Shown in pieces: positions 23,645-35,924 of a stretch of 64,000 bases of DNA; within the stretch, counting starts at the first letter, position 1, and every line of letters starts with the position of its first letter. The notes beneath the pieces were generated by a model. It saw only the letters and a list, made by a program, of their open reading frames with translations. It ran no database searches and was not told the DNA's origin. Origin of the DNA: Todiramphus chloris collaris (lineage: Eukaryota; Chordata; Aves; Coraciiformes; Alcedinidae); the NCBI GenBank assembly GCA_025345505.1, contig JANVCC010000261.1, positions 7,147,833-7,211,832 on the forward strand, written 5' to 3'. The position numbers and the translations under genes were made by a program.

Positions 23645-24815
23645 ATGCAAATAGAGTAACAGACGTGCAGTACTGCTGGATGGCTACACACTGTGCATCT
23701 ACCTGAAGTTCTACCATCTATAAACCTAAATAAAAATAGTTTGATTCAAGAGCTGGACGAAACATATGCCAGGAACTTCCTAGTTTTGCAACACCAATGT
23801 TCATTTAGGTCTTTCCTTCAAGCCATGATGAGGTTGAGCTTCAAGAGCAAAAGTCTGGAAGGGAGGAAGGGAAGTTGTTCTGACAATTACAGATGCCATG
23901 GTATTTCTAGCAGAAGTCAAAACATTAATATTCCAGTTTTCTATAGGATAATTCAATAAGTGCTCCAGACAAATGTGTGAGATTATGATCTGTTTTAGAA
24001 GTGAGATAGTTTTCCTTGATCTCTCCGAGTCTGAAGGGTTTTTGTTAAATGCAAGAAGGCCGGAATTCTCTTGTATTATTTAGCATGGCTTCATGATGGG
24101 AAACATTATTTTACAGTCTCTTGTTGTAGACACTGTTATACTTCCCAGTTATCAACCAGCTATAGAAGCAAACTGGATTGGGAGATGGCAAGGAAGCGTT
24201 GCAGAGCAGAAGCAGCAGCTCAGTGTAGAGAAAAAGTTACATAACAAGCCCAGCCTGCTAAGGCATCTCTAAAGTCAAGGGCTGGGGTAACACTTCCACT
24301 TTCTCTCCAGATAGTGGCAGATAATGGACCCACACTAGCAGAAACACAGAGAAAAAAATACATGGCAGCAGAGCTTTCACCCTGCCTGGTTAGTGCCGAC
24401 AACTTCTGTTTTTATTCACTGAGTTGATTATGCCTAAATTCTGAAAGATTACCTTTTTTTTTCCTTTGTAGCCTGAGCCTGAATTGAACAAATAAGTTAT
24501 GAATAATTAACACACAAGCATATTTAAATTTCAAAGGTAGTGGAAGTCTTACTCTCTAATTTTCTGGATTGGTACACACTGTTTTGATTCCAAAAAGTTT
24601 GTTAAATCAGAAGAGGTGGAGTTTTTTTCCCTGTACTGTTTGGAATATGATCAAAGGCTAAGAAGGTATTAGGATGTAGACATGTTTTCCAGAACCCAGG
24701 TTTTCACTGCTGTGGGTCAAATCATCCTCTTTTTCTAATATAATCATATGAATCTTATCTTTCAGTTGCTACTAATATGGCTCAAAATTGACCTAGGAAT
24801 ATAAATAGACATACT
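23645..24815. other. Single-copy non-coding DNA, no gene seen
   Basis: No gene or repeat recognised. A pyrimidine tract ending TTTGTAG at about 24450-24472 resembles a splice acceptor, but no open, recognisable exon follows. Confidence 0.5.
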
Positions 24816-24820
24816 GCTGG

Positions 24821-24842
24821 ATTTAACAGTGTACTGTTAAAT
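24821..24842. repeat. Inverted repeat, 10-bp perfect arms
   Basis: ATTTAACAGT at 24821 is followed after 2 nt by its reverse complement ACTGTTAAAT. Allowing one bulge, the arms extend outward by GG/CC. A third copy of ACTGTTAAAT lies at about 24884-24893. This is a compact hairpin of unknown origin, possibly a slippage product. Confidence 0.75.
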
Positions 24843-25245
24843 TCCTATTAGCCATTTCACATCATGAGAGCTTTCTAACCACACTGTTAAATTTTGTACA
24901 GTTCCTTACGCTCTTATTTTCACTAGACACGTATTTTACTGCCTTATAATTGTACTACATCTAAACACAGAACCACAGGGAGACAGGTAAATAAAAAGTG
25001 CAGATGGTGCTAAGAAAAATATTTCAGCGGCTCTGAAGCCAGGCAGTGCTGTTGTGGGGTTGATACAGGAGCTGCAGACCGTCACACCGCACAGATGGAA
25101 GTGCAACTTTGAGGGCTATTGAGCATGTGGCTTTTCCCAGTGTGTCACAATTACAGAAACATCTGTGCTAAATAACTTCAAGCTGATCCACAGCAAAAAT
25201 CCTCAATGTTCAATAACTCTCAATATCCATTTTTTCCCTGGGGTG

Positions 25246-25310
25246 AGATGGCCTAGTGATTGCAAGTTGGACTAGCGCTAAACATGTCGCTTCATTATTT
25301 CAGGGCCTAT
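25246..25310 (+). mobile_element. Possible ancient MIR/CORE-type SINE head (tRNA-derived)
   Basis: The string GATGGCCTAGTGATTGCAAG, then TTGGACTAG, resembles the tRNA-derived 5' end of sauropsid MIR-like SINEs (GGCCTAGTGG, a run of GC-rich bases, then a GGACT motif), including an A-box-like TGGCCTAGTGA. Beyond 25290 the similarity is weak, so only the head appears to survive, perhaps with a deletion before a TTCA..TCAGG-like piece. It could also be chance similarity. It is not an intact tRNA gene: no cloverleaf closes and no B box is seen. Confidence 0.3.
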
Positions 25311-26720
25311 TTAGAGATTTCTCCCATGGTATATTACCTACAAAATCCATATGTTTTCCTTTACTTAGCTCTATAGAGCCCGAGTTTCAGAGATGCCACA
25401 TGCCTGCAGCTATCATTGACTTCAATTAGGGGTGTGGATATGTAGGTTCCCTGAAAATCGTGTCCTGTGGGGATATTTTTAATTGATTTTGATTTGCAAA
25501 GGGAAGGGAAACAGTCCGGGTGGCATGATCATAAAAGACCAGAAGGGAAAGAGAGGCAGTTTTCCCATAGGAACAAAGATTGAAAACTATGAGGACAACT
25601 AATATCTCTATTGTACCTTAGCCACATAGAAAACATTCATCACCGTGTTTCTTTCTTGTAGTAGAGACAGGGGAGATAGAATTCCCCTGAAAAACTATTA
25701 AAGAACAGAATACCTTCCCCAATACCCTCAGTAGTATAATCCCATGCCCATTAATACATTAAGGCCATAGGGCAGTTTAGGAAACTCCTTATTACTGAGC
25801 TGGGACACTGTTTCTTACCTTACATCCTCCTGCAGCATTGGAACCCAGAGGGTTTTATGGATGTGAGTGCATCCCATAAATACAGCGTATTTCCAATTCT
25901 TCATGCACTGCCACAGAATCATTTTTCAATCCTTGTTGCCTTTTTTTTATTTCAGCTAGAAAAGCACTCCAATACAGTCACCAGATCTTGCTCACCCCCT
26001 CACAGTATTAGAAATAGAAAGATTCATATATTTCTCAGCTGCCACAGAGTGCACAGCTCCTGCCTAATGCACCTTTTTCCATGCATTGTCCAATGTCGTT
26101 TGGGACATTCCAAGTGAAGAATGCTCTTCCTCAGAAACCGATTGTTCTGTAATGTAATAGACTCAGCAGTAGGATTCCTTCCCATATGTCTGCTTTGGGT
26201 TTTATTTTCCTCAGTTCCACCCCGGTTTCTTCCAAGAATGCTATTATTTGACTAAATATTTCCTTAACTGCTTTGATGTTCAAACTCTTGAAATATTAGT
26301 GAAGTAGTGACACGCATCTTATCTGACATTCAGCCAACTTAAAAAACGTTGGTTCTTTCATCTTTATAAACCAGTCTCCTTTTTTTAATAATTACTGCTA
26401 CCTGGTTTTAAATTTTCCCTAGTTAATCTCTGACTTTCTGTGTACTGAGCTGCAGTTACTATGATATTCTAACTACTATCACATCTGAAATACAGAGGAA
26501 CTATAATCTTCTTGGTTTATGATATGACTACTCAGAGGGAACAGCCAAAATCATTCTGGCTTTTTCTGCAGATCTATCTCTTTGCCAGCTCTTGCATAAT
26601 TTTTTTTTTTTTGCAATTGAATATATATCCATCCCAGGACAGACGCATAGTGAGTTGGTGTCTGAATATGGGTCTTGTCTCCTTGTTTCAAAGATGTTAA
26701 GCTTCTAAGCAGGTATACTA
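25311..26720. other. Single-copy non-coding DNA, no gene seen
   Basis: No gene or dated repeat recognised. A T13 run lies at 26600-26612. Open frames are below 90 codons, apart from one created on the reverse strand by the low-complexity tract to the right. Confidence 0.55.
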
Positions 26721-26727
26721 TACAAAT

Positions 26728-26897
26728 CAAAAAAACCAACACAACACAACCCCCCCCAGAACAACAAAAAAAAAAAAAAAAAAATAACATAAAAATAATA
26801 AAACAAACAAAATAAAAAAAAATCAGGGAAAACCAAAACCAAACAAACAACAACAAACAAACAAAAAACCCCAAACCAGAACAAGAAAAAAAAAGAC
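26728..26897. repeat. A/C-rich low-complexity tract
   Basis: Made of CAACA, AAACAAACA and AAAATAA units, with a C8 run at 26750-26757 and an A19 run at 26766-26784. Almost all bases are A or C with few T or G. Reverse-strand open frames across it (phenylalanine, cysteine, leucine and valine-rich) only reflect the composition. It may have grown from a retroposon tail, but no element body is recognisable on either side. Confidence 0.9.
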
Positions 26898-26899
26898 AT

Positions 26900-29800
26900 G
26901 TGAAGGAGAGATTGTAATATTTAAATAATTTCTCAGTGTTCTTTCTTCCTAACCACTCATCCATCCCTAGTGCACACCCACCTGAAATCCTCCAACAGCC
27001 CCTCTCTCAGAGTTTCTCTCTGCCAACTCTAACAACTGCCAAGTTGTCAAATGATGCTGCTATTGTGTCCCCATAGCAACAAGCTTTCTGGCCTGAGTGA
27101 CAGTATTTCCATATTGTCAACTGGAAAATGTCCCAAATAACTCTAGGAGCACCTGGAGCTTTCTTGCAATGCAAATATCTTTTTCTTTTCCCCTCCCAAT
27201 TCTTCATATATTAAAGGGAAGTTATTTATACTCACTGCAACGGATGGTATGGTGACAGCTGAGCATTTGAAATTTACTTTAAAATTCTGTAAATCTGTCC
27301 TTTCAGTGGAGTTTATGTTCCTTTTGAAACAGCTGTGAATTTTAAAGATGGCTTTAAAATATATTTTAAAAAAAGTATACTGGTAAGTAACACATAAAGA
27401 GCTTCATAACTGAACAGAGAAAATATGTAACATATTATGTGACGCATTCTTCATGCTTCAGAGTTGACGAGAAATGTAAGAGAAATGCAAAAGACCTGAT
27501 GGAAATGTTTTCCTCGAGGGGAACACACTTCTAACCTACGTGTATGTAATATGGCACTCTGCTGCGGGCTATTACTGATCTTCCAGAGCAACAGTGGTGC
27601 GGATCACCCAGCCTGATTATGCATGTATTAAAAGGGGGGAGAAATAAGTGAGAAATAACAGCAAAATAAATCCCACTGCTCTTAGAGAATTGCCTGAAAT
27701 TTACGCCCCTGAAAATCCGACATTCACGTCACCCACCTCCAGTTTTAGCAGTATGGTTCAGTTAGATTATTTAATCTCACTGAATTTTGAAGATGACTTC
27801 CAGTTCATTTATCATGGCCACCTAGGGTCATAACTGAAAGAATAACTGGGTCCTCTTAAAGCTTTTGAAACAACCTTAATCAACACCACTGCAGGATTCA
27901 GATGATGTCACTCCAAGTTAGCACGTGGATAAAAGAGGCAGAAGCCAGTTTATTGTCTTCTGGCCAAGATGTAAGACTACCCAATGATGTTTGAGTGAAC
28001 TGTGAAGTCAGCTCTGGCATCCTTACCACATGCAGGTTTCGTGCCTAGTTCTATTACCCAGGTTACCAACACAGTTTCAACAAGCTACAATTTTTTTCCT
28101 CTGAGCTGGGCAGTAATCCTACCAGATACTTTTACATGGCTGCTATGCTTCATATCAAGCTTTCAAAAACGAGTAACAGCTCGCTCTGTTAACTACATAT
28201 TGGTAATTTTGTGGGCTTAAGACTGTTATCGTGTTTAATTACCAAATGTTTGCAATGTTCTTTAACAGGATTTACTGAATAAAGGATTGAATGCCCAAAA
28301 TATATCAATACAAATACTGCACGTTCACAGACTAAAAGCTTATTCTGAAAATTAGGACCCTATATATGCAGTTGAGCTATAGACATATGATAAAGACAGA
28401 AGTAAAAATATTTAATAATTTGATGTAAACAATGAATCATTTCTGAAATAATCAGCATATTTTTCATCTGAGAATAAGGGAGGGAAGACTGAATAAAATA
28501 TTTCAAAGAAGGAGATCAACCTGCTTGCAAATACTCATTTAAAAATATAATAATTTTATGGGACAGTCTTGTAGATTCTAAATAATAAACTCAAATATAT
28601 TTCATTCACACATTATATCCTAGCTGCTCTAGCTAGTTATGCCTATATTACAGAGAATTATTTTACTTTAAAGAGAAGGCTTTATCTGAGGGCTGCAAAA
28701 GCACTGGATCAGGGGAATCATTGGGTTCCACAGATGTGACACTTCCTTGAGCATCTTTTTCTGTCTGGGTAAGTACAACATACACTTAGTAGCAAACACA
28801 CCTGAGACAGATAGGTTCTAAGCACAAGTTCAGCGCCAAACGTGAGCATGACAGCAAAAGGGGTGGGGGTTGTGTGTACAGGACAAGCTGGCAGATTGGA
28901 CAAGACCTAGAGACTGAGCACAGGAGCAGAATGCTGGGAGGCATAACTCGAGAGCATCCTGTGTCCTCACAGACACGCCTGTCCTCACTCTCACCCAGGC
29001 CCACAGCAACAGGCTGGGTATCACCAGAGTCCCAACAGCCTATCCCAATACTCAAATGCACAGGGGTAAAACCTCTGTCTACCACAGAATGAAAAAGGAA
29101 AAAACATCAAACGTTCAGTAGCATTAAGCAAATATTTCATAGCATTCCCTGCAAAGATTTCATGCCTGGGCTTTTGTTGTTGCTGCTCCACAACTGCACT
29201 TCTTTTCCCTACTCATCTTTGTGTTTAGAGTGCTATCACTTTTCAGTTCGTGAAGATAATGGCTTCAAGCAGCAGAGGGGCTACTGCTGTAACTTATACT
29301 GTGATTTCTGACCTGGCATCTCTAATACTCAGTTTTTACTATATGACTGGGCTCATACCAGCTCATCCCACTACCTGCTGAGTGGTTATTGCATTTGAGC
29401 TACACAAGGGTTACTATACTTGAGTGTAGTAAAGCAGATGAGCTCACCAGAATCCCACTGAGGCAGCGTGTAGCCTGCAGCTACTAATGGTTCATCAGGA
29501 AGACCTTAAAGCTTATTTAGTGCCAAAGACTAAAGATCTTTATACAACTTTCTGCCATTTTGCAATTTATTAGAGGATCGAATTCAGAGAATGAAGGGTT
29601 TTTTTTCCTCATGTAGCAGATTAAAAAATGAACAACTGGGTATCATGTGTTCCTTTATAATACAGTATGATTCATACCTCATCCTTCATGCAAGCCAACA
29701 GCTCTTTGATTTAGAGCCTGGATAGATATAAGCCATCAGTACAAAGTAATCTGCTACATAAGAATTTATAGGATAAACCCCTTAAGTAAGGGTTCATGGC

Positions 29801-30080
29801 TATTCAGCCCCAAAATCCTACATCTAGCTATTTAATCTAACTAATTTATCTATCTTTATATTTATAAAGCATCCAGATGCCACCAGTGTAAATGTAATTT
29901 ATTGACAGACTGGTCTTGTTGCTGTGGCCCTGACAGATGCAGTTCCATCATTAAGGAAATGTGTGTCTTAAGAAAAGTTCTCACTGTGTTGATATATTTT
30001 ATAAGATTTTATGTTCATTCACATTCTGACCCATTATAGCCTTTCTATTTGGACTGGCACATTTCTCTTTGAAAGCAGTA
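26900..30080. other. Single-copy non-coding DNA, no gene seen
   Basis: No gene, RNA or transposon recognised. The section at 28790-29090 is GC-richer and open in several frames at once (up to 99 codons), a sign of composition rather than coding. Confidence 0.55.
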
Positions 30081-30084
30081 TGTT

Positions 30085-30108
30085 GGGGGGTGGAGGTGGG
30101 GTGGGGTG
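30085..30108 (+). repeat. Short G-rich run, possible bulged G-quadruplex
   Basis: G6, then TGGAGGT, then G4, T, G4. Only three runs reach three or more G, so it does not meet the canonical four-run rule; a two-tetrad or bulged quadruplex is possible. No gene or promoter is visible beside it. Confidence 0.5.
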
Positions 30109-30109
30109 T

Positions 30110-33100
30110 GCACACTGGAGGGTAGTACAGCTGAAAAGCCCCGGATTATCACCTGAGCAGCAGTGTCTCTGCTATCACACACGGTGCCTCTTCAGATGAT
30201 ACATTTGTTAGAGGTGTTACTTAAGTAATCAAAAGGTTAATTTGGGAAAAATCAGTGTGGTTTCATGTCTTCATTCCCTGTTATTCATAGTAACTGTGTA
30301 AAACGTTTTCAAATTGTGCAGATTTTCTCTGGAACTATACTTCTCATTATTTGCCAGGAATGATTATGCTCATTATGTATCTAGGTTGATATAGAGACAG
30401 TTGAGAATGACACTCATAGAAATGAAATATCCACGTTTAAGCTCACACATAAGAGAGCTGTTGTTTCAAGCGGACAATTCCTGCTGCTGTTCCTAATGGT
30501 GAAGGTCCTGCTGTGCTACTTTTGTTTCTGCTATGACGGGACAAGTTCTTGCCTGCAGGCGAGACTGAACTTCCAAAATGATCATGTTATTCTCGGTGTC
30601 TGGTGAGCAATGAGGAAGGCATGGGGTTTTGAATTGAGGATGCAGGAGAGCTATAAGGATTTAATGTCTGGAATGAATCACGCTGCTAAAGTTCACTCTG
30701 CCACTGGTCAGTCAACCTTTCTGTGCTCACACATTGTTACAAACCATCGCATGCTGGTATATTAAGGGAATATTTCTGCATTTGTTGTGTCAATGAAAAT
30801 TTGGTAATGACAGGAGTTTGTCTCGTTTTTATCGTTTTAGTGAACAAAACGCATATGGCGAACGAATTCTCGGCCAGACCATATTGCTTCAAACGTGAGC
30901 TGACACACTGTGTGAATTGTATGTTGTACAAATGCCCTCCGTTTTCTGCCAGAAACCGGGCCAGCTAACTGTGTCCTCTGGGGCAGTGGCATTGCCACAC
31001 AGTCTGAAGTTGCTTCTTCCATGCCTCTTACCAAAAGCTTCAGAACAGCTAGTCCCTATATTCTATCCCCCAGCTGGGCCTCATTTATTCTAGATTTTGA
31101 AGTAGAAAAGAAACTGATTGCTAAATAACACCATGTAGAAGATAAATGGAGATTTTTACTGTTTTATCTATGAGCGGTAATGGCACTTTTCCTGGGAGTA
31201 ACAGCATTGCTCCCAATGGCACTTAATGGCTAAATCTGTGCTATTACACTATAGAGACTCGTATCTTTGTCGACGACTGCCATTGTTCTGGAGAACCTTT
31301 AAAATAACAATGTGAGGGCACATCCCTGTTCAGATTTCTGCTATAGAGCAATCACAGTCCAGGCCCTTCATTGTCCAAAGCATGCAATCCAGTTTTATAT
31401 CAGATGCCTATATTTGTTTCACTTTTCTCAGAAACTACAGTTATTCAGATAGTTTATATTTAACTACTTCTAATTTTTATTAATGGTTTGATTCTTATGT
31501 TTCTCCTGACACACTGCATACTAAAGCTTGCATTCGGTCAACCTGAAAAAATGCACTCAGAAGCGTAGGATGGAGTCCAGGCAAGTCAAGTTCTGATTGC
31601 CTAAAATCATTTGAGATAAAACCCAAGGGGGAGTTGTGCACAGTGCCCTGTAACACACGGAGGTGCCAGGGCCAGTCTGACACCCCCACCAAATGAATAG
31701 TGGGTTGTTAATGCTTCTGCACCTCATGGTAGCAAATGGCAGTACCCAGAGAATTATTCTAGACGGAGACGTGAGGGTACAGCAAAGCTGTGGAAAACCC
31801 ATTACTGCTGAGCAACCACTCTGCCAACAGAACCGGTATTTACTCACAGAAATCTGGATTCTGCTGTATTTGTGTGGATAGTTGTGGCCAGCATCTTTTC
31901 TGATTTCCAGTATGATGAAAAAATGATGTCTTTGGACCAAGCGTGACTCCTTAAATATTTCTTCAGAATCACTGCCCAGATTAGTCAGTACACACGCTAC
32001 ATTTCACTCAGCTACTCGTGCAGTCAGGGTGTATTTTTTTTCCCTGTGTCACCATGACCTTTCATAGATCCTTTTGATGCTCCATGCTTCTTAATAAGCA
32101 AATAAAGCTAAAGCACACCACAGCGTGATCGTTTTCATCAGATCTCTTTGCTGGTTCCCGCACCCAACCCCGCTGCATCTATTTCTCTGCTCTCTGGCTC
32201 ATTCCTTTCCGAGCACACATGCCATGCATAAGGTTTAATAATTTACAGGTAGAGGGTCTAGTTTGCCAGGCTAGGGACATAGTCCAATTTCTTTCCACAA
32301 CTCTTAATGAGACAAAGCAGTCAGAAGCTTATTGCTGCCGCCACATAAAAACAGATTTATGGGTGCTTTTTGTCAGAAAGTGGTGCAAGGCAGTTTGAGT
32401 GTTCCACTGAATTTCTCCATTCATCTCCCAGAGTAAAGCCTCCCTACCTGCTAATGGAAGAGGTGCTATTGTGAGCATTAAATATTTTTTCCCGATTAAA
32501 CAAATTAGGTAAGATTGGCCCAGGCTGAAACACACAGTGCAATTCTACCCCAAACTACTGTGATTATGATTCCCAGAAGACTGTACCTGTAGAGAGAGAT
32601 CTCTGTGTGCTATAGGTCATTCCTGCTTGACATGTGAAGGAGGGTGGTATGGAGCCAGTGATCATCTAAGTGATCTGCCACTGCAAAGGTCACTCTGCAC
32701 TCCCTGAAAATGGCAGCAGCACGTACTGTGCATCCCCCCCTTTCCCAGCAATTGAGGAGATGCCCGTTGACTTTTGTTTGTTTGCTTTTCTCTGTTTTTG
32801 ATGTGAATTATTCATTGCTTCTGTTTAAACAGTCTGGGCTTTTGGACCATTTGAAGACGCAGCATTAGCATTGCAATTTCAGAAGATGTAGCACAAAGGC
32901 AACAAACCCCACTCACGTTACATATGGTGGCAGCACATCTAGCTCTAGAAGTGGCCATATCTGAGAGAGTGTATTCTGGACCAGATGGTGCTGTCAGACA
33001 GTGCAGAATGACAACTTTTAGATGATGCAGAAAGGGTAATGTGCCCAAACAGTGAAGGAACTCTATCTCCACTTGCTGCATTTTTTTAAGTTCACATACA

Positions 33101-35200
33101 GATGGCTCAGCAAGGATCATCTCAGGAGGAAAAGTAAGACTTCCTCATGGATGATTTTAACTTAAAAGAATCTGTCAGAACATTTATAAATTAGATAGGC
33201 TGCCCCTTGTTCCTAGTGACTGCCTGTGACTCCACCATGATAGAAGAAATAGGGGATAATAAAAGGAATCGGGCATTTTTAATGGTTTTTTTTTTAATCT
33301 GAAAAACTACAGAATAGTAGTTTTTCAAGCAAGCAAGTTTTCCAATCTTTCAATATTTCTAATGAAATATGAATTAAACTATAACATGTTGCTTTCTTCT
33401 TCAAAAACTCATTCCAATTTTCAGGTCAAAATATTTTTCAGTTCAGAATATAACTTAGGGTACAAACAGCAAAATATTTCTAAGATATCAAATTGAAACA
33501 GGTTGAAACTGTCAAAACAAAATGATATCATTGATCCAAACTCTCACACGTTACTTCAATACTCAGAATTTTCATTTCACGGACATTTCTTAATGAATGG
33601 CTTTTCATCATATTTCATTGTCAGCAATTTCTGCTCATCCTGAAAATATTCATAAGTAAGCAAAGTATTTCTAACCCAATGCTAATTGAAATATCATTTT
33701 TACGGGGAGTAGATCAGTCATCCAAAATACAGACTTTCCTTCCCGAATATCTCAGGATTATATTCTTCATTCACCCCATCTAGCAACACTACCAGATCAC
33801 CAAATTTATATAAAAATGAGGCAAAATCTTTGTTGTCTATTAAACTAAAAATTACTTGACTCTTAACTACAGAGGCACATGCCAAACTACCTTCTTTCAT
33901 CCAAACTAATTAAAAATAGCACATCAGTCCATAACATGTACACTAAGACCGTGTTTTATGCAGCCAAAAAAGTAACAATTCCCAGGGCATTTATTTTAAT
34001 TATGACAGCTAAACTCAAAGAAGATGAATTGCATTTCACAGAATCAACACCTCTGCATGCAAAATTAACTACTGAATTGGTAATGAGAGAAAAAAAGTCA
34101 CAAAAATAAAACTCCTACTTAATGCAGCATGCTAGTTCTTTGGCTGTGGAAATGTATTGGAAACATACAAATAGAAGTGGCTTAATTTTGCTGATCTCAG
34201 CCTACTGAAACTGAGACCAAATGAGCTGAGGGAGAATGTTCAAGTGGCAAAACGATGGGACATTTATCTCCAAGGAGAAAACATAAACGAGAGATTATTT
34301 TACAGATTTAGGACTAAAATACAGTCTTTGATCATTGAGATCATTTACCTGTTGCAAGCTGCTCAACTCTTTGCAGTGTTTCTCGTGGTCCATAGGGCAC
34401 ATCTGTCTTTTTGAAAAGGATACAAACCTATTTGGGGTGGAATGTTTAGGAGGGAGGATCACAAATGGGGATCTTACCAACGTATGGAAAATCAGCATGA
34501 TCTAGAGGAATTACAGAGCAGCAGTCAGGAATTCCAGAACAGTGATCTTAAATCAACCCAGTATCTCCTGTCACCTCCCTGGTCTCTAAAACACAGCGGG
34601 CAAATGAAAATGCTTGTCTTCCGAGGGGAGCATTTATTAGGACTGTTTCATGAAAACAGAGATTTATTTATCCCATATATTTTCCAAATATTTTATTACC
34701 AGAAACATTTTTAGGCCTACATTTTCTCAGCCAGACAGTAAAAGAATTTTATAGAACTTAGGGTCTCTTCTCCTGATGCATTAGACTTTTGCAGAATTAG
34801 AATGGATGGGAGTACTGCTTTCTGTTCCAGAGTAAAAACATATTCATACACTTTTTTTTTTGGTAAGATTTCTTTCAAAGGCTCATCTACATTCATCTAG
34901 CTCTAGCAAAAATATGGCATCCACCAACAGCTAGTTTTTGCTTGCTTGTTTGTTTTTTTCCCCACTGACTTTCCAAACATTACAAGCAAAGCCAGCAAAA
35001 ACAAATTTACATTGGCATAACTACATGTCATGATGGTTCTGTTAGTGTAGTGATGCCAGCCTGGGGAAGAGACTTTTCACAATACTAGCAGGCAATGTTG
35101 AGAAAATTAAGCCAAGCCACATTTCTAACTGGGGAATATAAATACCTTGAATTTGTTTTTTATTTATTTTACCATGTTAACAAAATGCATAATTCATCAT
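30110..35200. other. Mostly single-copy non-coding DNA, no gene seen
   Basis: Apart from the possible MIR scrap at 30691-30730, nothing recognisable. Reverse frames at 31557-31940 and 32812-33120 (127 and 102 codons) show no domain I can name. The sequence is AT-rich throughout. Confidence 0.55.
30691..30730 (+). mobile_element. Possible MIR-type SINE core scrap
   Basis: CACTCTGCCACTGG followed by GTCAACCTTTCTGTGCTCA matches two adjoining pieces of the MIR core (CTCTGCCACT... and ...AACCTTTCTGTGCCTCA), with about 20 bases missing between them. Only about 40 bp are preserved, so chance is a real alternative. Confidence 0.3.
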
Positions 35201-35202
35201 GT

Positions 35203-35424
35203 GATCTATACCAGTGCACACAGCGTAGGCAACAAACAGGAGAAGCTAGAAGCCATTGTGCAGCAGGAAAACGATGATCATGTTGCTGTCCCAGAGATGT
35301 GTTGGGATGATCAGCAGAACTGGAGTGCTCTGGGGGTTGGTTACAACATATTCAGGAGGGAGAGGCAAGGAAGGAGAGGCAGTGGGGTAGCCCTGTTTTC
35401 TCTAAAGCCCAAATATGTTTCTTA
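35203..35424 (+). pseudogene. CR1 ORF2 N-terminal endonuclease fragment
   Basis: In one forward frame the translation runs YTSAHSVGNKQEKLEAIVQQ, then ENDDHVAVPEMCWDD, NWSALGVGYNIF and RRERQGRRGSGVAL. This matches the start of the CR1 ORF2 apurinic/apyrimidinic-type endonuclease domain, which supplies the nick for target-primed reverse transcription. The usual ETWW motif is changed to EMCW, and the frame ends at a stop at 35423-35425, far short of the whole domain. It is a dead fragment. The next CR1 piece on the same strand starts 0.5 kb downstream, so both may come from one insertion. Confidence 0.88.
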
Positions 35425-35924
35425 AAAGCAGTTTCTGACTCCTGATACTGTTCTGCCAGCAGATGAATGCAGACTAACTACGCTGATCTGTCCTCTGCTG
35501 TTTTAGCAGTGAGATACTGAATCTCTAAGAGTTCCCTCCGATCCAGTCTGGAGGTTTGGAACCCATCATATGTAACCCCATGATGCTGAAGGAAGTTTCA
35601 AAGACTGCATCAGTGGAAAGTCTACACTGAGATACACATTTTGCACTTGGTATTAGAGCATTGTAGGGAAAGGTGCTGCTTTGTAATGAAAAATGGGACT
35701 AATTCACAAGTGGGAACTTACTGCCTAGCAGAAAATAGCTTCAAAGTTCTGTAAATTATTTCCTTACAGGCATTTTCTCTTAATAGCTTGCTCTTTTTTC
35801 TTTCTTTTCCTTTCTTTTTCTTTTTTTTTTTTCCCCCTTGATGTTTTGGTTTTTTTCCTCTTTTGGTAGAAATATCTTTTGGTTCACATACATGAGGGAC
35901 ATGCTTCTTCACACACAATGTGGA
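35425..35924. other. Spacer between CR1 pieces, with a 49-bp pyrimidine tract
   Basis: I cannot align this stretch to CR1 ORF2 by eye. It contains a run of only C and T at 35791-35839. If the flanking CR1 pieces are one element, about 1.2 kb of ORF2 is missing here, replaced or degraded beyond recognition. If they are two elements, this is ordinary genomic spacer. Confidence 0.5.

Noticed and set aside
23401-23706. Highly charged forward frame of 101 codons
   Set aside because: Its K/R/E run is the translation of the pure purine tract.
25246-25310. Possible tRNA gene because of an A-box-like TGGCCTAGTGA
   Set aside because: No cloverleaf can be closed and no B box is present; a SINE head is the better, still weak, reading.
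26551-26964. 137-codon reverse frame rich in phenylalanine, cysteine and leucine resembling a membrane protein
   Set aside because: The hydrophobic stretch is the reverse reading of an A/C-rich low-complexity tract.
30085-30108. Canonical G-quadruplex
   Set aside because: Only three G runs of three or more are present; kept as a possible bulged or two-tetrad form at modest confidence.
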